This document shows positions 1 to 5,549 of a DNA stretch of 6,654 nucleotides, piece after piece. Position numbers and translations under genes: made by a program. A model generated the notes under the pieces. The model made no database searches. It had not been told where the DNA came from and saw nothing but the letters and a program-made list of their open reading frames with translations. Position 1 is the first letter of the stretch; the number at the start of each line of letters is the position of its first letter. This DNA is from Erythrobacter sp. UBA2510 (lineage in GTDB: Bacteria > Pseudomonadota > Alphaproteobacteria > Sphingomonadales > Sphingomonadaceae): NCBI GenBank assembly GCA_002341345.1, contig DDNW01000197.1, forward strand, positions 18,222 to 24,875, read 5' to 3'.

Positions 1-1071
1 CTGATCCGCAATCTTCAAAGCCTCTTCAGGATATTCGAAGGTGATGGCACATTCGCCTGCCTCGGGCAGGGGTATCGCAACCTTGGACCAGAGACGATCG
101 GCGATCAGGCCTAGGTCCCTGTCCGGATCTCCGCCAAGCAACGACCAGTGTGTGACGCGGCGAAAGTAGATTTGCGCGTCATATTCCATGGTCATGCCAT
201 ACCCGCCGAAAACGCGCATGGCCTTAATCACCGCCGGACGGCCGGCCTCTGCAGCCCACCACGCACTCATGCTCACCATGGCTGCCGCCTTGGGTTCATC
301 TTTGGCGATGGCTTCGACCGTTCTTAGCACCAGAAGGGATGCCCCCTCGACGTCGCAAAAAGCTTCGGCCAGCGGATGGGCAAGACCCTGATAGCTGCCG
401 ATCGGCCGCCCGAAGGCATGGCGCTCCTTGGCATAGTCGGCGGCTATCAGGATGGCTTTGCGCGCTGCCGCTGAAATAGCCGCGGCATTAAGAAGCTTCC
501 ACTCTTCAATGGCCGCATCGTAGGTCGCGACAGCATCAGGTCCGGTAGCGATAACCGTGCCGACATTGTCACCTAGCTGGACGCGGCAGGCGGCGGTTGA
601 CCCGGTATTGGCTTCGACAGGTCCGAACGGCCCCGCAAGTGAGCGGATCTCGCTACCTGCTCGGAACACGATCCGGTCCGCAACGCCTGCGGCATCGACC
701 ACCTGGGAAGATCCATCGGCAGGTTGCAGGGCGACAACCACGATCTTGCCTTCGGCCAGGTCGTCGACATTTTCACCCAGCATGGCCAGCAGCGAAGCGC
801 CAACAATGACATCGAGTGCGGGTATGACTGGTGCGTATTCGCCAAAGACCTGAGCGACGACCACAGCATCCAGAAGGCTCGCGCCTGTGCCGCCAAGTCT
901 CTCCGGCACCCGCAGCATTGGCAGACCCATCTCGACAAAGGCTTGCCATGCTACCGGGTCGTGGCCCGTCTTCTCGGCTTCCCGGATTTGTGCCGGGGGC
1001 GAAGATTTGGCGAAAGCACGCGACAATGCGTCGCGCAGCATTTCCTGTTCTTCATTAAGGTCCAGATTCAT
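1..1071 (-). CDS. Acyl-CoA dehydrogenase, 3' end beyond window (probably a fused two-domain protein)
   Basis: Flavin-dependent alpha,beta-desaturation of an acyl-CoA in a cytosolic beta-oxidation-like pathway. I translated 357 residues from ATG at 1071 with no stop before position 1. The N-terminal helical domain is at about 1-97 (E-x-Q start near residue 8, then GLPMLRVPERLGGTGAS near 49-65). A shortened middle beta domain follows at about 105-175, and a C-terminal helical domain at about 180-330 carries RHAFGRPIGSYQ (217-228, FAD contact region) and FGGYGMTMEY (288-297). The usual T-E-P-x-x-G-S-D stretch reads ALQPADGSS, and the Y-E-G-T motif bearing the catalytic Glu of SCAD and MCAD is absent. 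E190 aligns roughly with the helix-G base of isovaleryl-CoA dehydrogenase, by eye only. After the domain should end, residues 345-357 (FEYPEEALKIADQ) resemble the start of another dehydrogenase domain. The start overlaps the ligase stop as ATGA, which supports translational coupling. The family is secure; activity of this half and its substrate are not. Confidence 0.88.
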   Translation of the reverse strand, partial: MNLDLNEEQEMLRDALSRAFAKSSPPAQIREAEKTGHDPVAWQAFVEMGLPMLRVPERLGGTGASLLDAVVVAQVFGEYAPVIPALDVIVGASLLAMLGENVDDLAEGKIVVVALQPADGSSQVVDAAGVADRIVFRAGSEIRSLAGPFGPVEANTGSTAACRVQLGDNVGTVIATGPDAVATYDAAIEEWKLLNAAAISAAARKAILIAADYAKERHAFGRPIGSYQGLAHPLAEAFCDVEGASLLVLRTVEAIAKDEPKAAAMVSMSAWWAAEAGRPAVIKAMRVFGGYGMTMEYDAQIYFRRVTHWSLLGGDPDRDLGLIADRLWSKVAIPLPEAGECAITFEYPEEALKIADQ

Positions 1072-2723
1072 CTCGCAATCTCTTCATGTTTGGAGAGTGA
1101 TTTCACCTTGGCGCGCAGTTCGGTCTTGAGGATCTTGCCGGCAGGTGTTCGTGGAAAGTCTTCGACGACGACGATGCGTTCCGGGGTTTTTTGGCGGGCG
1201 ATGCCAAAGACCTTGAAATGTTCCGTTATGTCCTCGATCGCGATTGTCCCGGGTTCGCTAAGTTTAACGAAAGCCGCCACACGTTCACCTAGTCTGTCGT
1301 CGGGCCAAGCCACGACGGCCGCTTCGGAAATTGCCGGGTGCAGAGCCAGCACATCCTCGACCTCCTTTGACGAGATGTTCTCGCCCCCCCGGATGATAAT
1401 GTCCTTCTTGCGATCAACGATGCGCAAGTAGCCTTCCTTGTCCAGTTGACCGATGTCGCCGGTATGGAACCATCCGTCCTGGGCAAATGCGGACTCGTTC
1501 TCTGCCGGGTCGAGGTAGCCTTTGAAAAGTTCCGGCCCCATGCTTACGATCTCACCCGGCTCGCCCGTCTCGACCGTCACGCCGTCGTCATCGACAAGGC
1601 GCACTTGAACGCCGGGTAGCAATCGGCCGTCAGTAGTCGTGCGTTTTTCGAAGGGGTCTTCGGGGAAGCCGCCAGAGATTGTCGGATGTTCCGTGGAACC
1701 ATAAGTGCGCGTGCCCGGAAAACCGTGCCGTTCAGCGCGTTCCATCAATGACGCGGGAACGCTGGCCGCCCCTACCAACATCTGGACCAGCCCGTCGGGA
1801 AACAGTTCCTCTGCATGATCGAGCATGAAGGAGACGGTGTAAGGAACGCCGCCCGCACGGTCAGGGCGGTGCTGCTTGATGAGATCGAGTGCTAGCTGCT
1901 CATCCCAGGCATCCATCAGAACGCAGCCGTCGCCGGCAATAAATGGACGCAAGTTTGCGATCATCCCGGCGCTGTGCCCGGCAGGCATCGGCAATAGTTT
2001 CATGCCGCCTTTGGGTGACGGCGCTGCGGGGAAAAGCGATATCTCGGCTGCGAAACTGTGATGGGTATGGACCACGCCCTTGGGTGCGGATGTCGTTCCG
2101 GAAGTGAACATGATGAGCCAGGGGTCGTTCGGCTTCGCAACAAGCTCCGGTAGCCGAATTTCTGTACGATCGAGATCAGCCCAGCGAGTAACCGCCACCG
2201 GCATTGCTTCGGACCCCACGGTGATGACATGCTCCAGTGTCGGCACCTCGCCGAGTGCGCCGATACGCGCGCCGTAGTCGATTTTCTTCCAACGATCGGG
2301 CACGACGACGGCCTTGGCCCCGACAGTGTTGATGATGAATGCCATTTCGGACGGGCCGTAGATATGGACCATCGGCACGAAGATCAGGCCGAGATGCAGT
2401 GCAGCGAGCATCGTAAGAGAGCCTTCGCGCCAATTGGGCATCTGCGAAACGAGCACATCCCCTTCGCGCAAGCCAAGCCGGTGAAAGGCTGCTGCGACAC
2501 CATAGCTCTCTTTCAGCAGTTCACCTGCCGTGGTCTGCGAAGGCCGCTCGAGCGAGCCAAAGACAATCTGGACATCCGGGCGCTGGGCAACTCTTTCCGC
2601 GATCAGCGCCGATGTCACCTTGCCGCTGTGATAGCCCGCCTTTCGCCATTCATCGAGATACCTGGCTCGCTTCTGCCAATGCGGCGCGGCATCGAGAGCA
2701 GCAAAAGCTTCCTTCAGATCCAT
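1068..2723 (-). CDS. AMP-forming acyl-CoA synthetase/ligase (ANL superfamily)
   Basis: Activates a carboxylic acid with ATP to an acyl-adenylate and then to the CoA thioester, in the cytosol. The 551-residue length is normal for a complete family member. The core motifs are present in order: the phosphate loop FTSGTTSAPKG (206-216), YGSTEHP (341-347) in the adenine-binding region, GWFHTGDIG (417-425) with the ribose-binding Asp, the hinge RKKDIIIRGGEN (438-449), and the C-terminal PRTPAGK (524-530) whose K530 is the expected adenylation lysine. The start at 2723 is supported by a purine-rich ribosome binding site 8 bases upstream. The protein reads like cyclohexanecarboxylate-CoA ligase or FadD-type enzymes of cyclic or branched acids rather than acetyl-CoA synthetase, but the substrate cannot be read from the sequence. 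It is the middle gene of a leftward group, with the transporter upstream and the dehydrogenase coupled downstream. Confidence 0.95.
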   Translation of the reverse strand: MDLKEAFAALDAAPHWQKRARYLDEWRKAGYHSGKVTSALIAERVAQRPDVQIVFGSLERPSQTTAGELLKESYGVAAAFHRLGLREGDVLVSQMPNWREGSLTMLAALHLGLIFVPMVHIYGPSEMAFIINTVGAKAVVVPDRWKKIDYGARIGALGEVPTLEHVITVGSEAMPVAVTRWADLDRTEIRLPELVAKPNDPWLIMFTSGTTSAPKGVVHTHHSFAAEISLFPAAPSPKGGMKLLPMPAGHSAGMIANLRPFIAGDGCVLMDAWDEQLALDLIKQHRPDRAGGVPYTVSFMLDHAEELFPDGLVQMLVGAASVPASLMERAERHGFPGTRTYGSTEHPTISGGFPEDPFEKRTTTDGRLLPGVQVRLVDDDGVTVETGEPGEIVSMGPELFKGYLDPAENESAFAQDGWFHTGDIGQLDKEGYLRIVDRKKDIIIRGGENISSKEVEDVLALHPAISEAAVVAWPDDRLGERVAAFVKLSEPGTIAIEDITEHFKVFGIARQKTPERIVVVEDFPRTPAGKILKTELRAKVKSLSKHEEIAR

Positions 2724-2731
2724 CAGGTGTT

Positions 2732-2738
2732 TCCTCTC
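2732..2738 (-). promoter_or_regulatory. Ribosome binding site of the CoA ligase gene
   Basis: On the minus strand this reads GAGAGGA, 8 bases before the ATG at 2723. It is a good Shine-Dalgarno match and fixes the ligase start. Confidence 0.75.
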
Positions 2739-2774
2739 GTCTTGCAGTTCTCTTCAGCAGTTCCGCTTGCCGAA

Positions 2775-2806
2775 GTTGCAAATTTCGTATGGATGTAACT
2801 TTGCAC
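2775..2806. promoter_or_regulatory. Possible operator or promoter element upstream of the ligase
   Basis: This AT-richer patch lies in the 94-bp gap between the transporter stop and the ligase start. It contains a short inverted repeat, TGCAAA (2777-2782) and TTTGCA (2800-2805), with a 17-bp spacer. The interior CGTATGGATGT (2786-2796) resembles CGCATGATGT found just before the racemase start. I could not assign convincing -35 and -10 boxes. A regulator site or second promoter serving ligase and dehydrogenase is inference; the arms are only 6 bp and could be chance. Confidence 0.2.
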
Positions 2807-2817
2807 GTCGCCCATCA

Positions 2818-4176
2818 TCAACTCACAAGGTCGGCTTGCAGCGACTTGCGCGCCAGCAAAAAACAGATGGCGGTCGGGATGGCTGCTAGCACACAGAGGG
2901 TCATAGCCCATCTGAGACCGACCGCTTCACCGAGCCCTTGGCTGGTAAGGAGGTCGCTGACGGCCCCAACAATCAGCGGCCCAAGACCAAGCCCCACAAG
3001 ACTTATGACTAAGAGGAGCACGGCTGTAGCGGTCGCGCGCATCGAGGGCTTCACCAAACCCTGAACGATCCCATAGGCTGGACCGTAATACATGGCATTC
3101 AGCGTGCTGGGGATCAGAAGTAAACCCAGCGCCAGTGGCAGGGAATCAATCATGAAGGTCGCGATATAGAATGGCGTGCCGACCAGGACGCCGATCGCTG
3201 GAACCGTCATATGCGCGCGAATGTCGCGCTTCGCAAAATGGTCGGACAGCCTGCCGCCAAAGATCGAGCCTGCAACGCCTGAGAGTCCGAGTATCAAGCC
3301 CAGTGAGATGCCCAGAAAACCGACCGGCTTGAGCCCGAACAAGACCGCTATTTCCGCAATCTCTGCTGCATGATTTCTAAAGAAGAACGAGCCGATGAAG
3401 GTATTTACGCTATACTGGATAAACGCATTCATCGTGATGGCGCTCACTAGCAGGCGATAAGTAGGCTTGCCCATCAGGACCTTAAGCGTTGCGGCGAAGG
3501 TTTCCTTACTTGTCGATTGATCGGAGGAGCTGCTTTGGAGGATTTCTTCGCGGCGAAGCTGCAGGCGAGGCTCGCGCAAGGTGAGGGCTACAAGAATGGC
3601 GACAAGGACACCTGGCGCCCCGGCGACTAAAAACGCCGTCCGCCAGCCCCAGTGACTTGCGACAATGCCGCCAAGAACCATACCGATTAGTACGCCGGCC
3701 GGTGCACCGGCCATGTAGATCGCGACAGCGGAGGAGCGTCGCTCGCGGGGGACATAATCTGCAATCAGCGAAAGGGCCGGAGGTGTGCACCCGGCCTCGC
3801 CGGTGCCGACACCGATGCGTGCGAGCGCCAGATGCGTGAAACTCTTCGCAAATCCGCACAGGACGGTTGACGCGCTCCAGACGGTGATTGCACAGGCAAT
3901 GATGTAGGGCCTGTGACCGCGTTCGCTCAGGCGTGCGACGGGGATCCCGACAAGGGTATAGAACATCGCAAATGCCAGGCCGCTGACGGCGCCGATTTGC
4001 CAGTCCGCGAGGCCGAGGTCGAGCTTGATCGGCTCTGCCAGGATCGAAAGCACTTGCCGATCGAGGAAGCTGAGCATGTAAACGACCATCAGCACCCCCG
4101 TGGCGTAACGAGAATACGTGAGGCTGGGCAGAGCGGGGCTGGCAGGGATGGACTCGGTGATGGCGCGATCCTTCAT
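2818..4176 (-). CDS. MFS transporter, spinster-like
   Basis: Inner-membrane secondary transporter of the major facilitator superfamily, probably 12 helices. The chosen 452-residue protein has FLDRQVLS (37-44) in helix 1, a family motif A variant GIPVARLSERGHR (77-89) after helix 2, ARIGVGTGEAG (119-129) in helix 4, WGWRTAF (176-182) before helix 6, and a second-half motif A copy GGRLSDHFAKRD (307-318). A basic then Ser-rich central loop lies at about 203-225. The early L-D-R and G-T-G-E-A-G motifs are typical of spinster-related bacterial transporters common beside catabolic genes in sphingomonads. The ATG at 4176 is preferred over a TTG at 4215 in the same frame, because a strong purine-rich site precedes it and the extra 13 residues are charged and unlike the family. 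Its position ahead of the ligase suggests uptake or efflux of the pathway substrate or a product. Substrate and direction are unknown. Confidence 0.93.
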   Translation of the reverse strand: MKDRAITESIPASPALPSLTYSRYATGVLMVVYMLSFLDRQVLSILAEPIKLDLGLADWQIGAVSGLAFAMFYTLVGIPVARLSERGHRPYIIACAITVWSASTVLCGFAKSFTHLALARIGVGTGEAGCTPPALSLIADYVPRERRSSAVAIYMAGAPAGVLIGMVLGGIVASHWGWRTAFLVAGAPGVLVAILVALTLREPRLQLRREEILQSSSSDQSTSKETFAATLKVLMGKPTYRLLVSAITMNAFIQYSVNTFIGSFFFRNHAAEIAEIAVLFGLKPVGFLGISLGLILGLSGVAGSIFGGRLSDHFAKRDIRAHMTVPAIGVLVGTPFYIATFMIDSLPLALGLLLIPSTLNAMYYGPAYGIVQGLVKPSMRATATAVLLLVISLVGLGLGPLIVGAVSDLLTSQGLGEAVGLRWAMTLCVLAAIPTAICFLLARKSLQADLVS

Positions 4177-4296
4177 CGCGGTCCTCTCCTCTTTTTGCTC
4201 ACGTTCCACACCCAAGATGTCGCCCAGATAGCAAGCGCGCGACAGTCCCCTTGCAGGGTCTTGAGCGGCGTGTCCTCGCCGCGCAATGCAGCCGTC
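4177..4296. promoter_or_regulatory. Divergent intergenic region between the transporter and SDR genes
   Basis: These 120 bp separate two divergent starts, so outward promoters for both genes are expected here by position. The transporter side holds its ribosome binding site. On the SDR side no clear Shine-Dalgarno precedes the ATG at 4297. I could not pick convincing -35 and -10 boxes on either strand or a clean operator palindrome. The regulatory role is inferred from the layout alone. Confidence 0.4.
4182..4192 (-). promoter_or_regulatory. Ribosome binding site deciding the transporter start
   Basis: The minus strand reads AGAGGAGAGGA, ending 5 bases before the ATG at 4176. Two overlapping AGGA cores make this the strongest Shine-Dalgarno site in the window, and it argues against the upstream TTG at 4215. 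Confidence 0.75.
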
Positions 4297-5187
4297 ATGA
4301 AGGTTCTAGTTATCGGCGCGACCGGATATGTCGGATCGCATGTCACCCGCCGACTTTCGCTGGAAGGGCATGATGTGTGGGGAACGCTGCGGTCTCAGCC
4401 CGGTTCTGCCATCACCGCGCTTGGCGCCACAGCGGTCCGGGCCGATCTATCGGATCTCGGCACCCTCGATAACGTGCTCGGAACCGTAGATGCAGTGGTA
4501 TATGCTGCGCAGTTGCTGCTGGAGCCGGAGCACGAGGCGGTCGCTACGCTGATCGAACGCCTCACCGGAAGTCGCAAGACTCTGATTTTTACTTCGGGGA
4601 CAGGGGTGCTCAGCCAGAAGACGGATGGCGAATGGAGCGAGGACAACTTCGCCGAAGAGGATGCGTTCGTGCCGTCGAAATGGTTGCTCAGGCGGGCTGA
4701 AACCGAAGTGCTCGTGCGCGAAGCTCGCGATCGAGGACTCAGGCCAATCGTCATTCGGCCACCGATGATCTGGGGAAATGGTGGTTGCGGCCTGATCCGC
4801 GCATTTTTCGAATCGGCCCGCCAGACCGGGTCGGTTTGCTATTTAGGGCGCGGCCTAAACCTTTATTCCAGCGTGCATGTCGAAGACCTGGCGAAAACCT
4901 ATGCACTTGCCCTCGAGCATGGCGTTCCCGGCGCACTCTATCACGCCGTAAGCGGAGAGGTGGCGCATCGCACTGTTGCAGAGGCAGTCGCCAGGCACTT
5001 GGGCTGCGCTGCCCGAAGCATTGATTTCGAAGAGGCTACTTCAATCTGGGGGAAATTCATGGCCTTGATAATCATGAGCACGTGCAGCCGCTCGCGCTCC
5101 CCGCGGGCTCGGCACGAGCTCGGTTGGACACCCCGTCATTTGGACATGCTATCCGATGTACCCGATCCGGCCTACCAAGCATGTTGA
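4297..5187 (+). CDS. Atypical SDR / NAD-dependent epimerase-dehydratase family protein
   Basis: A Rossmann-fold NAD(P)-binding protein of 296 residues, a normal length for extended or atypical SDRs. The nucleotide-binding strand starts at residue 2, with the glycine motif GATGYVG at 7-13, so the ATG at 4297 is the natural start although its ribosome binding site is weak. Further landmarks are D50 after the third strand, VVYAAQ (67-72), the fourth-strand serine region FTSGTG (98-103), RPPMIWG (154-160), SSVHVEDLA (191-199) and ELGWTPRH (274-281) near the end. The classical catalytic Y-x-x-x-K is not seen: the region after SGTG reads FVPSKWLLRRAE (124-135), with no Tyr at the expected place. 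It may be a reductase or isomerase with changed chemistry, or an NAD-binding protein without classical SDR catalysis. It diverges from the transporter and lies 362 bp before the racemase. Its role in the pathway is not determinable here. Confidence 0.88.
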   Translation: MKVLVIGATGYVGSHVTRRLSLEGHDVWGTLRSQPGSAITALGATAVRADLSDLGTLDNVLGTVDAVVYAAQLLLEPEHEAVATLIERLTGSRKTLIFTSGTGVLSQKTDGEWSEDNFAEEDAFVPSKWLLRRAETEVLVREARDRGLRPIVIRPPMIWGNGGCGLIRAFFESARQTGSVCYLGRGLNLYSSVHVEDLAKTYALALEHGVPGALYHAVSGEVAHRTVAEAVARHLGCAARSIDFEEATSIWGKFMALIIMSTCSRSRSPRARHELGWTPRHLDMLSDVPDPAYQAC

Positions 5188-5446
5188 TCGGTCCGGCCAG
5201 GAAGCAGATATGCCGACCAGCGTCCGGTTCGTGTCAATGGGTGAGGTTCCAGAACTGCGCAATGCGTAATTCTGACGTCCGTCTCATATCGCTGACCAAT
5301 GGCTTCCAGGTTGCAATCGCTCTTACTGGTCATAGCGCCGCAACCTATCTGGATACATTCAGGGATTCGCGCCGCTTGAAAGCCGATCGACACGAATTCG
5401 ACAAGAATATCGGCGGGCAGCATTCACGAGAGATGGCTGCGGGGTA

Positions 5447-5466
5447 GGGGGTGATTGGGGGTGACT
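5447..5466 (+). repeat. Tandem 10-bp G-rich repeat
   Basis: Two adjacent copies, GGGGGTGATT (5447-5456) and GGGGGTGACT (5457-5466), differ at one base. A further GGGG lies at 5441-5444. It is about 85-100 bp upstream of the racemase start. Function is unknown; it could be a regulator half-site pair or simple slippage. Confidence 0.5.
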
Positions 5467-5498
5467 CTCCATGACGTGGCGACAACAGTGAAATTGCG

Positions 5499-5510
5499 CG
5501 GCCCGGGCCG
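5499..5510. repeat. Perfect 12-bp GC palindrome
   Basis: CGGCCCGGGCCG is its own reverse complement and ends 39 bp before the racemase start. It could be an operator or a small hairpin in the leader, but in GC-rich DNA a palindrome of this size also occurs by chance. Confidence 0.4.
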
Positions 5511-5522
5511 GTTGGTCGGGTC

Positions 5523-5546
5523 TTGCATAACGCATGATGTGTGCAA
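5523..5546. promoter_or_regulatory. Candidate operator overlapping the racemase leader
   Basis: A 24-bp imperfect palindrome with arms TTGCA (5523-5527) and TGCAA (5542-5546) around a CATG centre (5533-5536); 16 of 24 positions are symmetric. It ends 3 bp before the ATG at 5550, where a bound repressor would block transcription or initiation. Size and symmetry suit a TetR- or MarR-type site, but no regulator gene is in the window. The role is inference. Confidence 0.3.
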
Positions 5547-5549
5547 CCT

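Larger units (their letters stand above)
5188..5549. other. 362-bp gap without a recognisable gene
   Basis: Both strands were read. A short frame on the plus strand (5262-5447, 61 residues) and one on the minus strand (5423-5172, 83 residues) are open, but neither resembles a known family, and I saw no ribosome binding site for either. No tRNA fold and no T-tailed hairpin terminator were seen after the SDR stop. The right third holds a G-rich tandem repeat, a GC palindrome and a TTGCA/TGCAA inverted repeat, described separately. The most likely content is the racemase leader and promoter, plus decayed or structural DNA. Confidence 0.5.

Noticed and set aside
724..1431. Plus-strand open frame of 235 residues
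   Set aside because: It lies antisense across the dehydrogenase and ligase genes, its protein has no family character, and both minus-strand genes have clear motifs.
2229..2798. Plus-strand open frame of 189 residues
   Set aside because: Antisense shadow of the ligase N-terminal half; low-complexity composition and no motif.
4177..4215. Longer transporter starting at a TTG codon at 4215
   Set aside because: The strong ribosome binding site sits within this extension, just ahead of the ATG at 4176, and the added residues are charged and unlike the family.
3913..4296. Upstream in-frame extension of the SDR gene
   Set aside because: It would overlap the transporter gene antisense, and the Rossmann glycine motif begins right after the ATG at 4297, as expected for a true N-terminus.
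5382..5414. Hairpin GCCGAT...ATCGGC as a terminator
   Set aside because: Arms are only 6 bp with a 21-base loop and there is no following T-run.
5441..5461. Possible G-quadruplex
   Set aside because: Only three G-tracts of four or more are present; a standard four-tract quadruplex cannot be drawn without splitting a tract.
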